Positions 10,655 to 21,474 of a DNA stretch of 64,000 nt are shown here, one piece after another. The position numbers were made by a program, and so were the translations under genes. Origin of the DNA: Pseudevernia furfuracea (lineage: Eukaryota > Ascomycota > Lecanoromycetes > Lecanorales > Parmeliaceae). The DNA lies in the NCBI GenBank assembly GCA_022315425.1, contig JAIUPT010000015.1, positions 310,001-374,000 on the forward strand, given 5' to 3'. How positions within the stretch are numbered: position 1 is the first letter of the stretch; every line of letters starts with the position of its first letter. The notes under the pieces are model-generated. The model saw only the letters and a list, made by a program, of their open reading frames with translations, did not search any database and was not told where the DNA came from.

Positions 10655-12910
10655 ATGCAGGCATCAAGTGGAACCTCTCCTTCATTATTAGTGAATTGTT
10701 TAGCTGCCACCCCGGGCAAGATGTCGAAACCCGGGTTTTTCAAGCAGCGCTTTGGGCGCGGGAAGAGCTCGGGTAATGTGCCAGCCGAGTACATACAAGA
10801 GCATATGGAAGACGACGATCTCAATTCCGCCATAGTCTCCCCTCCCCTCAAATACGTAGCGAGGATCAACAGTTTTGCGACCTCAGACACCGACAAGGAG
10901 CTCGAAAGGTGAGACCCATCGTTTTCTGCTGGTAGAGGCCCATTCAGACGCTGATATGCTGCGTGAAGCGAGGAAGAGTCCCTATTCAGCGGTGCGAGAG
11001 AGGAGTTGCAGCTGCTCAAGGAGGCCATAGTCCAATACCAACAGAAGACTGACCCGGATTCGACTTCACTCGTCAAAGTCAATGAGACGTCTGGTCTGTG
11101 GAAAGATGTCAGGGAAGCGGTCAAAGTAGCAAAGGCTCGTGAAGATGGCCAAGACAAGGATAGCTGGTCTGCAAGAGACAGTTGCGACAAGATAGTCGAT
11201 AACGTCTCCACATTTGAGACATGGCTCGACCTTCTACCTGGTGGAGACTACGGAGCGGTTGTTGGCGGTGTCTTCAAAATGGTCGTGACGGTGTGTGCTG
11301 TGTTCCCTGCGTCTTTGACCGAAAGCTCACCCCTCTAGGCTGCGAAACGTGCCCATGACGTTCGAGTGATCATCTTCCAAGCGTTGGCAGACATCCCCTA
11401 CTGGGTTGGACGTGCGAATAGATACCGTGACCTTTACGCCGATTCAAAGCCTCGAGAATTGGTCCAGATAACCGCGCAGCTTTGTAGCGCAGTCCTGGTA
11501 GCTTTTCGATACATCATGATATACTTTACGGAGAACATTCTAAGTATGGAGATTCAATCGTTACACTGCCCTCACACATGGACTGCTTGCTGAACGTCCG
11601 CTAGAGAAAGCCTGGAAAGCTATGGCACAAGGCCAAGCCTACAAACAAAAATTACTGAGCCAAATAGACCGAGTCCGAGACCTCATTGCTAAGGTTGATC
11701 AGGAGGCGGCAGTCAGCTTGCAGTACCGTATGAGAGATCTGGAAAAACTTAGCCAGGAGTATTTCCCTGCTATCACCCGGCAGCTACAAGAACTCAAGGA
11801 GCAGCAAAACGCTAAAAATTATTGCCTGGATGAAGCAACGAAGACAGACCTTACGACTCGCATTGGAGAAGCAACAGCTGGATATTTTATCAATAGCTTC
11901 TACACTCACTTGTCCAGTAATCCAGGGATAGATGCCAGGATACAAGGTAAGCCTTAGCGGTGATTAGAACATAGCTACCCACTGACAAAGGTAAAGGTGT
12001 ATTACCGCCCCGGATCTTAGAAAACCGCCTCTCGACGGAATTGGAAAGACCCAAAGAATGTGAGTGTAGCCCAATTCGTCTTCGGAGTCGCCCTGGCTGA
12101 TTTTTCGAACCAGCCGTCACTCGAAGTGTTCTCGTCTCAGCATTGGGATCATCACCTGACGTTCCTCGGCAAGACCTCAAGCGCTGCCTAAGCATGGGTG
12201 CATCACTCAGCCTCAGTGACCAAGACCGAGTTCAATGGATCATGCAGTCGCCCAAGCTTCGAGAATGGCTCATCTTGTCTCGCAAATCCCGTACTCTCCT
12301 GATCAACGGCGACGGTGATGCGGACGAGGTGTTCTCGCCCACAATGTTCCTGTCGGCCAAGCTGTTGGAAAGCCTGGGGCATATGGAGCCTATCATCACG
12401 CAACACTTTTTCTGCTCGCTCCACACAACATCCAGGAAAGACGTCATGGCTGACGCAACCGGGTTGATCAAAAGCCTCGCCTGTCAGCTCCTGCTGCGTG
12501 ACGTTCCTTGGGACCTGAGTTCCATCTCACCGACCGACCTCGAAAATGTCCAACGCGACGACTTGGAGACCATTTGCGCACTATTCCGGACCTTGATACA
12601 ACAGCTGCCGGACACGACTTTCCTCTTCTGGATGATCGACGGCATCAATTACTATGAGCGTTCCGAGAGGCGGCGGGATTTTTTGAAGGTCATCCATGAG
12701 TTGCTCGGAATGATCAACGCCTGCGACGGCGTTGTCATTAAGCTCCTCCTCACCTGCCACGGTAAAAGTGCATACGTCAAAGATGCGCTAGGCGAAGAAG
12801 ATATAATACTGACCGTCCCACCAAACGTCGATGGCAGCCGTCAGGGTTGGAGCGAGCGGGCGTTCCAGAAGACACTTGGCCACCGGATTGAAAATTTGGA
12901 TGGGGGCTGA
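10655..12910 (+). CDS. DUF7708-type protein with degenerate NTPase-like C-terminal half
   Basis: Six exons: 10655-10908, 10990-11290, 11339-11543, 11605-11946, 11991-12059 and 12141-12910, giving 646 residues. The start could also be the Met at 10721. Exons 2-3 look like the fungal DUF7708 region (ETWLDLLPGGDYGAVVGGVFKMV). Exon 4 is a long helical, probably coiled-coil segment (residues about 260-360). Exon 6 resembles the STAND/NACHT-like half seen in such proteins: WLILSRKSRTLLINGDG where a P-loop should be, then FFCSLHTTS, FLFWMIDGINYYE (Walker B-like) and KLLLTCHGKS. No GxxxxGK[ST] Walker A is visible, so ATP binding is doubtful. DUF7708 is known from the N-termini of fungal NLR-like proteins. 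A recognition or cell-death role is inference only. Confidence 0.7.
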
Positions 12911-14495
12911 TCGCGATCATTAGACGTGGCTCCGTTTTGGCAGAACAGGTTTGACGGTATGGAATATGGAAGGTTTGGGGAAAGAGGCAGAGAGAGTACT
13001 TAGTTATTATTTCGTATCGCGGCATCCTTTAAACCTCTTCAAAGCCACGTACTTCGAGTGTTGCGTTCAATGCAGGTCAAACACACAATGACTAAGAGAC
13101 TCCGTAGTGGCAGTACAGGGTCCAAAAAGTTTTGGACACGACAGGTGTTTCGTAGCGCAAATATCAAAAGCCTTATCGATAAATTCATCTCGTACTATCT
13201 CTATGAATCAATCCATGTTTCAATAACTATAAGAGGCGAATTTCCAAGCATAAATACTCGTCCATGGCCACCCACCTTCATAGATTCTTTTCTTATCTAT
13301 GCTTTCTCACGCTTCTTTTACGAGTATTCTACATAGCAAATACAGACATCATCCAAAAACCCAGCCACCGAACCCATCATCCCTCCGCTCCGTGTATAGC
13401 CCACCACTGCCACAAGTTTCGAACACGCCAAAAATCGAGTGAGGCCGTGTCCACCCCGAAAAAAGAAAAAAAAAAACGCGCTATATAAATTGAACATGTT
13501 TTCGAGCCGTGGGAGAGAGAGGGTTCTATACGTCTCCTCCAGCTGCGCGATTCTTCGAAACCCTGAAAAAACAAAAAAAACAAACATTCAATTCAATTCA
13601 ATTCAAGAAGAAGAAGAAGAAGAAGACAGACCCCATTCAACCCGGCGAGTCCAGCTCACCAAAAGACTGCTCCGAGTTAAGTGAAAAGAAAGACAATGGG
13701 CAAGATCAAAAAAGCAAGGCAGGCAGGCAGCACGGGGGGTGTTGTTGATCCGTGGCTAAAGGAGAGCTGGAGCTGATTTGATTTGATCCGGGCTATAAAT
13801 CTCTACGCTATGCTCTGCTATGCTTCACTCGCCGAACAAAACGCAACGCGAGCCGACGCCGACAAGAAAAGAAAGAGAAAGAGAAAGAGAGACCGGTGTG
13901 GAAAAATCCTACCGATGCTACTCAGGGGGCCAGCCAGCTCAAAACAAACCGCGGTACATCCGTCTGATAGATATGGCCGTTCAAAACAAACGGATCCAGA
14001 GACTGAAAATTGGGGGGGCAGAATTGGACGGGACGGGGGGGCGAGCATTCATTCCAATCGCCATACTCTACTGCCTGCCCCTTTGGAGAGCGATAGATAA
14101 GTAGGCATTTGGCCCATCGAAAAAAGCAGCCGGGCTTGTGAAAAATTGGGGGTGTGTGTGGCGCTGGAAAGATGGGTTTTACCCCGTATCACGCACGGGG
14201 GCTTTGCAAGTACAAACGAACGGAAACTACTTGGCACCACTTGCCAAAACCACACCACCACGCGGGGGAATTGTGGGTTGGATAATCACACCACTGCCGA
14301 ACAGTCTAAGTTTAATTTCTAATGCGCAGGGCATCCATCCAAGGAACTCCCCATATTCCCAGTCTGATGAAACAGGCATCCCTCGGATCTCTTCCGTGTT
14401 CACAACGGCAGCCGTGTGGGCGTCCCCGTCCGAAAATGGGCCCATTTTCCAGTCCCCCTGGCGGCATACGCAGGGAATCCCGAAAAAACGGTGCC
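12911..14495. other. Low-complexity intergenic region
   Basis: No gene supported. It holds poly-A/poly-purine tracts, four ATTCA units followed by an AGA microsatellite (about 13587-13627), and short GA-rich runs near 13865-13890. The open frames at 13318-14104 are by-products of this skewed composition. Confidence 0.55.
13587..13627 (+). repeat. Compound microsatellite (ATTCA)4 + (AGA)n
   Basis: Four ATTCA units run directly into about seven AGA triplets. No coding frame is supported across it. Confidence 0.8.
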
Positions 14496-14987
14496 TCAGG
14501 CCTGAAACGCTCGACCCTGCCCGAGTGCGCTCGAGTCCACGGGTGGAAGCGAGGCGGCGTCCTTGCTGAGACCGTACATTTTGATGTCGAGCAACTGCCT
14601 AGGACCGGCCGTCCCCTCCCCGCCCAGGTGCGGCGGCGGTGCGACGCACGCGTCTCTCAGGCCGCTGGCGCCGACGATGATGTCTCTCCACGTCATGGTG
14701 TCCTGCTCGCCAGGCTTCATGTCGATCTCGATGGCGCAGGCGCCGTAGTATCCTTTCTGGACGAAGTAGTCCGGCAGTTTGTGCCCGACCTTGACCGCGC
14801 GGCCGAACACGAGAGGCGTGTCGAGGGCGCGACCGGTGGCGATGTGGTTGATGGCTTGGGCGCAGACGATGAAGGTAGTGGACACCAGTTGGGACTGTCC
14901 GGGAGGGTTTTGTTCGTAGCATCCGGCTGAGGTGGTCGTTAGGGTCGATGCGTTCAGGAGTGGGAGGATGACGAGAGGGTTCACCAT
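14496..14987 (-). CDS. Small secreted four-cysteine protein, 163 residues
   Basis: Single exon. The N-terminus MVNPLVILPLLNASTLTTTSAG looks like a signal peptide cut near residue 22. Cysteines sit at 23, 42, 84 and 114, an even number that suggests two disulfides. The core reads CAIEIDM, then a TWRDII helix, then LRDAC, then LGGEGTAG and a final LLDIKMYG strand. I do not recognise a named family. The order C..A / CAI.[IL]D / [IL]..C / GG...G also occurs in the 188-residue secreted protein at 19626-20192, so the two may be paralogues. A role as apoplastic or effector-like protein is only a possibility. Start ATG at 14987 has a fair context (ACCATGG). Confidence 0.65.
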   Translation of the reverse strand: MVNPLVILPLLNASTLTTTSAGCYEQNPPGQSQLVSTTFIVCAQAINHIATGRALDTPLVFGRAVKVGHKLPDYFVQKGYYGACAIEIDMKPGEQDTMTWRDIIVGASGLRDACVAPPPHLGGEGTAGPRQLLDIKMYGLSKDAASLPPVDSSALGQGRAFQA

Positions 14988-15869
14988 GGTTGATGATGTC
15001 GATTTTTGAAGCGGGAGGAAGAAGTGAAGTGAAAGAGGGCGCAGAGAGTCTTCAAAGCGCTTTTAGAGTTCTTCAAGCCTCTTATGAGCTGTAGAGCGCT
15101 TAACCGCGTTTTGATTCCCTTGTCGCGCACGCCCAAAGCTCTGAGTGGTGGGTCCGCATGTCGCGAGATGTGTATGTTAGTGCATGTCTAGGGAGCGTGC
15201 TCAACTCCCAGCTTCTCTTTCGACGCTCAGCTAACAAGTCATGTTGTGTGCCAAGTTCTCGCGGTTCGATGATTTTTTATGATTCGATGCTAGGGCCGTA
15301 GTACATCTACGATCGCGACTAACTTGAGTCGAAGCTCTCCGAAATGGGCCTTTGAGCTTTGAAAAACAAAGAGACACTGGGAGAGCGGCGAAAGACGTCC
15401 TGAATGTGGAAAGATCGCAGGAGATGTAGCCAAGAGGAGCACTCTCGCAATACAGTGTTCGGGTGCAGCTACCCCACGCAAGCTGTAAGTGTCAATGTAC
15501 GGAGTACCGCAGATGGCAATAGCACACTGGAGATGAGCTCAGCAGGCATAAACGTCAGTGAAAATGCATATCCTGACTTAAACGTACTTTGAAAGAATGT
15601 ATGACACCAATGAGGCCTTCTCTCGTCCTTCATCGGCAGAGCACCCTTTTCAGCTTCCAGTGACTCGATCCATCTCTTTTCACATCATCAATCATCTTGA
15701 GCTTCTTTCCGACCTTGAAACTGCGTATCCCATACTATTTGAGATGGTTTAGCGGTACAAATGATCCAGGTCAAACCCGGAATCTGGCAATTGGGGGAGA
15801 CACATCGAGATGGATGATCATACTACTTCGAAGAGGACTAATGTTGTGCGACATTGGAAACATAAGGAC
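14988..15869. other. Intergenic region, nothing supported
   Basis: Upstream of the minus-strand secreted protein and downstream of the monooxygenase. Short frames only (15290-15481, 15404-15592, 15697-15885), none with family features. Confidence 0.5.
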
Positions 15870-17720
15870 TCATGCCGTTTCATAGACCACCCTCTTGTCC
15901 TTTTGAGACCCCTCCTCTCTTTGTAGATCTACCTCGCCCGTTCTGGAGTCTGGCTCACATTCACTAGTTTGCTGGCCGTCGAGACTTAATCTCTTCTCGA
16001 CAGTCATGAATCTTCCAAAGTACCTCGATAGGCTTGCTCCATTTCCAAAAGCACAGACAGTCCCGATCGTTCCGTCGGGCCTTGTTACGACCACCGCACC
16101 CTTGGAAACGGGGATGCCATATCTTTCATGTGCCAGACCCTCGACATCATAGAATGCGTTCCCAAAACAAGGGCTACCCAGGCGCTCGTCTGGGGAGCCA
16201 GCTTCGTTGCTGCCGGCAATGATGGTGACACCTTGGAAGATGTCCACCTGGTAGCGCAAGAAGCTTGTTGAACAGTCTAGGTACTCTCGGAAGCTCTGGC
16301 TTGAGGCTTGGGTTTGGCTTGGGTCCCCACAGAAAAGCATGATTGTGAATTTTCCGCGGTTTTTTGTGACTGAATGCAAACGGAGAGGAATGCGGAGCCC
16401 TGGTCGTTGCACAAGAACATCAGGAGCACGCTCTCCCGGCCGGATTTTCTCAGTGACTGTTGTAGTTGAGGCGATGACGGTGAGATCGTCCGCAGGATAA
16501 GTAATGCCAAGTCCTGTGTTCAAGGCCGCGTTCTTTCTGTATGTTTCCGAAAGTAATTTATGAGCGTCCGCGTCAGTATCGCCCTTGAGTTGGTCCGGAA
16601 TCTCGCCTCCTGTCAAGACGGAAATTACCTTGTCCTGCTCAATGATCCGCTGCGCGATAGGCCTGCGCTCGGCCGCGTATGTATCAAGTGCCTCCTCCGA
16701 AAGCCAACCGTTGATGCGCCCTGCTAGCTTCCACGAAAGATTGACAGCATCGTGCAAACCGGTATTCATACCCTGTGCGGCACCCGAGGAATGAGTATGC
16801 GCCGCATCGCCCGCGAGGAAGACTCGATCGTTCTTCCTGTAGTCAGATGCTAGTCGCTGGCCGACAGAATACACAGTCCACCAGTCCACGGTCTTGAACT
16901 CGAGCGTGAAAGGCTGCAACGCTTTCTGCGCTTCTCGAATCACATCCTCCCGGCATATGTTTGCACCAATCTCCTCCCAAAGCTTTTCTGGAAGTGCGAA
17001 GCCTACGCGCGTCACCCCGTGGTCGAGGCAAGCCCAGAGGATGGATCCATGACTTCGGGACTCGATTCCGCAAATGCCCTTTCGAGCTTCTGGCATATTT
17101 GTTTCCACCACACCGTCAATGCGGATCCAGTGCCGATTGCTTTTCTCGCCTTCGAATGCAATTCGAGCGACCTCTCGCACCTTTGACCGACCGCCATCGG
17201 CACCGACTATATACTTGCTCCTTATGGAGATCGTACCTTTATCCTTCGTCTCAATGGTTGACTTGACTGTATGCCCTTGATCAATATCCCCAACAGCGAA
17301 GTCAACCAATCTAGCTCCATAATGGACACTCGTCCCCATGTAGCTGCTATATCCGTCGCGAATCACATCCTCAGTGTACCTCTGCCTGCAAAGAAGCAGG
17401 TAGTCGAAGAACGTATCGCTGATATTCGAAGACGCCGCGGTAAGGCTCTCAACCCGCTCTCCATCCTTGTAAGATACCTGCCCGCGCACTACAAATCCTA
17501 TCTGCCCCAGAGCGTCCGCGAGGTCCAATTGATCGAGCATCTCTAGCGTCCGTGGTGCTATCATGGCTGCACGTCCATAGGCTGACTGCTTGGCTCGATC
17601 GTGCTGTTCCACAACGAGTGTCGACACGCCACAGCGCGCAAGGCTGTAGGCGGTCAGGAGGCCGACGGGACCGCCGCCGCAGACGAGGACGTCGACTTTG
17701 CCGTCGCATTCTTCTTGCAT
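15870..17720 (-). CDS. FAD-dependent aromatic monooxygenase, phenol 2-monooxygenase type
   Basis: Intronless, 616 residues from the ATG at 17720. The open frame continues upstream to 17777 without an ATG. A GTAAGT at about 17807 and the CAG just before this ATG suggest a leader intron. Flavoprotein hydroxylase motifs are complete: GGGPVG near residue 14 for FAD binding (GxGxxG), GADGGRSKVRE (DG motif), and DRVFLAGDAAHTHSSGAAQGMNTG (GD motif, flavin ribityl binding). A thioredoxin-like C-terminal domain is expected after about residue 440 and the length allows it. Family members hydroxylate phenolic rings with NAD(P)H and O2. The substrate cannot be told. It sits alone between two secreted-protein genes, so neither a catabolic nor a biosynthetic role is decided by context. 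Confidence 0.9.
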   Translation of the reverse strand: MQEECDGKVDVLVCGGGPVGLLTAYSLARCGVSTLVVEQHDRAKQSAYGRAAMIAPRTLEMLDQLDLADALGQIGFVVRGQVSYKDGERVESLTAASSNISDTFFDYLLLCRQRYTEDVIRDGYSSYMGTSVHYGARLVDFAVGDIDQGHTVKSTIETKDKGTISIRSKYIVGADGGRSKVREVARIAFEGEKSNRHWIRIDGVVETNMPEARKGICGIESRSHGSILWACLDHGVTRVGFALPEKLWEEIGANICREDVIREAQKALQPFTLEFKTVDWWTVYSVGQRLASDYRKNDRVFLAGDAAHTHSSGAAQGMNTGLHDAVNLSWKLAGRINGWLSEEALDTYAAERRPIAQRIIEQDKVISVLTGGEIPDQLKGDTDADAHKLLSETYRKNAALNTGLGITYPADDLTVIASTTTVTEKIRPGERAPDVLVQRPGLRIPLRLHSVTKNRGKFTIMLFCGDPSQTQASSQSFREYLDCSTSFLRYQVDIFQGVTIIAGSNEAGSPDERLGSPCFGNAFYDVEGLAHERYGIPVSKGAVVVTRPDGTIGTVCAFGNGASLSRYFGRFMTVEKRLSLDGQQTSECEPDSRTGEVDLQREEGSQKDKRVVYETA

Positions 17721-18656
17721 TCTGACGTCAGAGGGGGAAGGCTGTTCTGGAGGTTTGAACAATTTCAGGCGGTTCAAACCCCTTTTGCTATGCTTTCCTA
17801 CTTACGGCCACAGTAGACCGCCGCCCACTTCACTGACAACTTTGCGTATGGGAGGAATACGAGTAGAGTGAGATGCGCGACATAAGACCGACGGGGTTTA
17901 TAATCCACAAACCCTTTACCTCCCCTTGATAAAAACGAGCAAATCGCGAATACATATGCTGCTGACTGAAAATGACGACATTTTGCAGCAGTAGCCAAGG
18001 ATCTACAATGCTAATCGTGCGCATACGGCAGACGAGGGCTATCACTCCGACAAACTTCCTCTTCTAGTATAACACTTTATAAAGTACAAAGTACCACAAA
18101 GAGAAATTCAAAACCAATTTAGAGAATACTTTAGAATACTTTTGAGCGACATTTTAGGGGGCCGTTTAGATAGAAAGCATTTAAAGATTGATGTCCTGAA
18201 ACGACAGATGTTGCGGGAAGTGCCATGGTATGCACAAGGTGAAAGTCAACAGATTTCTTTCGACCTACCTAGCTTGCAGTTGCGAATCATCTTCAACAAA
18301 ACATCTCATGAGCGAGGTTTTCATTCACTCCACAGCAGTGTCCGATGAAAATTCCAAAGTACGCTGGGAAAACCAGCGCCGAGCAGGGCTCCCATACGGC
18401 GAGAACGAGCAATTAAACAGGGTAAAAAGCAAGACGAGAAGAACGTGCACAAAGCATGAAAAACCGGTTGCGCACACATATATGTATTCGCGCGAAAATT
18501 GTACAGTGGGAGAATTTTGTTGTAGGAGATAACGCAAGAACAGGATGTCTTGGCACTGCACTCCGTACCGGTCAATGTTCTCTAGTAGCTGCTCTCTCTC
18601 TCTCGAAGTCTCAAAACAGCCCAGTGCTCGAGCTTTCCCATCCTAGTAAATTAGCA
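17721..18656. other. Intergenic region upstream of the monooxygenase
   Basis: Contains the presumed promoter and leader of the minus-strand monooxygenase. Short overlapping frames at 17798-18575 carry no recognisable domain. Confidence 0.45.
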
Positions 18657-18990
18657 TTATTTAACGGCCTTGGCCTTGATGTTTCCCCGCAATATCGTGG
18701 CAGAGTCAGCCACGTCGCTATGCACATTTCTTTCTAAACGCAAACATCTCACTCGCCCGGCTAACTTTCCAGCCTCTTCAGATGTTACCTGCTTGGCAGT
18801 GGGCGAAGCGATCTTCCCCATCCGAAAACACCAACTCCCCATAATGCCTCAGCAACAGATTCCGCTTCCGGGGGGCTTCATTCACCGCGTTACAGAGATT
18901 GCTGCACACATCTTCAGGCTCGCAGGTATTCCACGTATCCGGCGCTTTCCGAAAGATTTGCATCATGAGATCCGACGACATCATCCACAT
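18657..18990 (-). CDS. Possible two-exon small protein, 92 residues, function unknown
   Basis: Exon 18990-18789, intron 18788-18734 (GTAACA...TTTAG, 55 nt), exon 18733-18657. The join closes in frame (279 nt). The product has four cysteines (TCEPEDVCSNLC and HC) and looks protein-like, with the stretch SDVADSATILRGNIKAKA after the splice. I recognise no family. A good acceptor-like site (CTTACTTAG) lies just before the first ATG, so more 5' exons may exist. A competing 203-codon plus-strand frame covers the same bases but looks like a shadow. Low certainty. Confidence 0.35.
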
Positions 18991-19625
18991 GCACTAAGTA
19001 AGTGGATGATAGACATGTACCAGGACCAACGTAGGGCGACGAGCCGGGTTCCCGGATACTTTCCAGGTTCCGGAGCACCCCGCACTCCCGGGGCCTTTGC
19101 GGAAGCCCGCACCGACAGTCAGGCCGAGATGGTGAGCGCTCGTGTCATAGGTAGCACCAGGGCGGACGAAGAAAGCGTTTCACTTGACCTTTCGCAGCCG
19201 CTACTATGTAGGATCAGCCCGTCACTAGCCCCATTGAGGCGGGTAGGATGCGTCGGACTTGGTCCGGATTGCGGTCGTTGAAATGGTCTTCTTGTGGTAT
19301 GTAAGTGCCGAGATTGCTGTGATCAACGAAAGGATCCCGTGCCGCTGAGATGGAGCAAGACGGGCTCACGGGGTTATGATTGTTCGGAGAAGTATTTCTT
19401 TGCCAATTGTGTGTTGACTGGCTGCGCAACTGCATGCGGCACAGTCACACTGCACCCCAAGCGCCCAAAGCGCGAAACATGATATGCGCAGTGGTGCAGG
19501 GGGTTCCAATGGTCATTCCAGGAAAGTACTCTCAACAGACTTTGCACGGTCGACCTTTTTCACGTTGTCCAAGGGAGACCCTTAACTAGAAACTTCGAAG
19601 CTGATCGAGCAACAAGACCCGAACA
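18991..19625. other. Intergenic region, possible upstream exon only
   Basis: No firm gene. A minus frame at 19214-19435 could be an upstream exon of the small gene at 18657-18990, but I cannot prove a join. Confidence 0.35.
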
Positions 19626-20192
19626 ATGTCGCGCCCTGACAACCTACTCGTCATTCACGGTTTTTTCTGTCTTCTGCTTTTCCAATTCTTCGCGAACGTG
19701 GCAACCATTCCATCCAGAGCCTCCGCCATCTCCGATGTCTCGCCTTCTCTTCAGAGCCCTAGTTTCAACGCGTCCACCGTTGTCAGTGGTTCGACTCGCT
19801 GCTCGCTCCCGGTCTCACCCCTTTTCCCGGTCAGTCTAGAGAGTTGCCAACCGGTCTTCCGTAGCCTTCTTCTCTCCCCGGACGCGGAGATCTTATACTA
19901 TTATCACCATGGAGTTCATCCTATCACGATAACGGATGGGTTTGAATGTGCAATCAGGCTGGATAGGGAAAGAGTATCGGGAGAGATCGTGCTCTCGAAG
20001 AGAAGGATTGTGGACTATGCCCAACAGATTTTGCTGCTGTGTATGCACTTTGGGCAAGGAGGGTGGACGCGTATTGATGGGAGTGAAGAGTGGATCGTGA
20101 TTGTGTCAGGGAGCGGAGATAAGGCGGTTTTGGCGAACGAGGCTGCGGGTGTTGGCGGAGACGGGCTATCGCTCGAATCTCGGGATCAATGA
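19626..20192 (+). CDS. Small secreted four-cysteine protein, 188 residues
   Basis: Single exon starting ACAATGTCG. Residues 7-27 form a hydrophobic signal segment (LLVIHGFFCLLLFQFFANVA). A Ser/Thr-rich spacer follows. The mature part has cysteines at 59, 74, 108 and 139. The core reads SLESCQPVFRSLL, then ECAIRLD, then IVDYAQQILLLC, then GQGGW and a WIVIVSG strand. This matches the order and approximate spacing of the protein at 14496-14987 (C...A, CAI.[IL]D, [IL]..C, GG...G). The likeness is by eye, so paralogy is inferred. Function unknown; secretion is likely. Confidence 0.65.
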   Translation: MSRPDNLLVIHGFFCLLLFQFFANVATIPSRASAISDVSPSLQSPSFNASTVVSGSTRCSLPVSPLFPVSLESCQPVFRSLLLSPDAEILYYYHHGVHPITITDGFECAIRLDRERVSGEIVLSKRRIVDYAQQILLLCMHFGQGGWTRIDGSEEWIVIVSGSGDKAVLANEAAGVGGDGLSLESRDQ

Positions 20193-20741
20193 GATCTTTG
20201 CAGTATGGTATGTTGTAAAATACACAGATCGGCGATCTATACTTTCACTGAAAGCTCCAACCGTGGCCAAGGATCAAATATCTGTCTTTCAGTCCAAGCC
20301 AATAAACTGAAGCATTTGCGAAATCTGGACACCATTTCATTGTGTGCAAGCTTGTTAGTAATTTTGATTTGGCATGCACAGACGATCAGTCAATGCACTT
20401 GGCCGTTACGTACAAAGCGCTTGGCTGACAGAGCATGCATAGCCATCGGTGTTCTGCATACAAAATGTTGTATAGTAATCATCGTCTAGGCTTCCCGTTT
20501 ATGGCATCTGTTTCAGAATTTCCCGCTTTGACTCAGCATGCGATTTGTTGAAGAATCGTAAAAGAACCTAAGTTGAAGGAAAGAGCCGTGAATGTCGTGA
20601 AAGAGCGTCCGCTCAGATGGAAATTCATTTCTTAAACATGGTTGAGATACCTACTCCGTAAGCCATGTTTGATTGGAAACCCTTTTCAGAGGTTGCTGAC
20701 GTGTTTAATGTACGTTAGCCGCTGTCAGCCCTTTTCATCTA
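20193..20741. other. Intergenic region left of the TA-flanked element
   Basis: No gene supported. Sequence becomes AT-rich towards the element at 20742. Confidence 0.45.
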
Positions 20742-20769
20742 TACTTTAAGGTCGGCAGGGGGGTTTTCG
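20742..20769 (+). repeat. Left terminal inverted repeat, element 1
   Basis: Includes the TA. Pairs with 21475-21502. Confidence 0.8.
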
Positions 20770-21474
20770 CGATCCTCCCTGGAGAGTCTTGTCAGCATTA
20801 TTAGCGTCATATATTTTCCCTCCTGTTGAAACGTCATATTATTCGCATAACTATAGTGCGATAAGATATCGTCATCTTGAAATATATTAGAAGCATTTTT
20901 AAATCTCAAGAGATTTTCTGCTCACGAGATCCTTAGGAATTTCACTAATGACTAAGTCGTATTAAGGTTCGAGCGTAGTATTAGCGTATTATAGCGTATA
21001 TTCCGTACGACGCTCCTCTACCTACGAAGTATTCCTTACTTCTAGAGCCGATCTTAAGATCCAGACATATGATCCCCGCGAGGACTTTGGTTAAATCGTT
21101 CGAATTGGAAGTCAGAATTACAGCGACGTTGATGTACATTACGATATTTAAAACCCGAAGAATAGGCTTGACATTTATATCTTTAGAAATTTCTTTAAAA
21201 GATTCGTCCGAGAGTGGGTGACAGAAATATTTAGACACACCCTCCGCCTCTCGTAGTACTTGTAAGATTATCATCGCTTTAAGATCTTTTGAATACAACG
21301 AGATTCTCCAAAGACGAGTATCGCTATATCCTTAACATGAGCTAAAAACATTCTTCGAAAACATCGTTAGTGCAATAGATACGTATCAAGCATCAAGCTA
21401 TGATATTAAGTGCCTTGTTTCTTAACGACTCAACCAGCAGCCTTTGCGTATTGACGAGACTACTAATATCATTC

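Noticed and set aside
13318..14104. Several 60-105 codon frames in the low-complexity region
   Set aside because: Driven by poly-purine and microsatellite sequence.
18670..19281. 203-codon plus frame
   Set aside because: Reads as unstructured Arg/Pro-rich text and lies antisense to the better-supported two-exon small gene.
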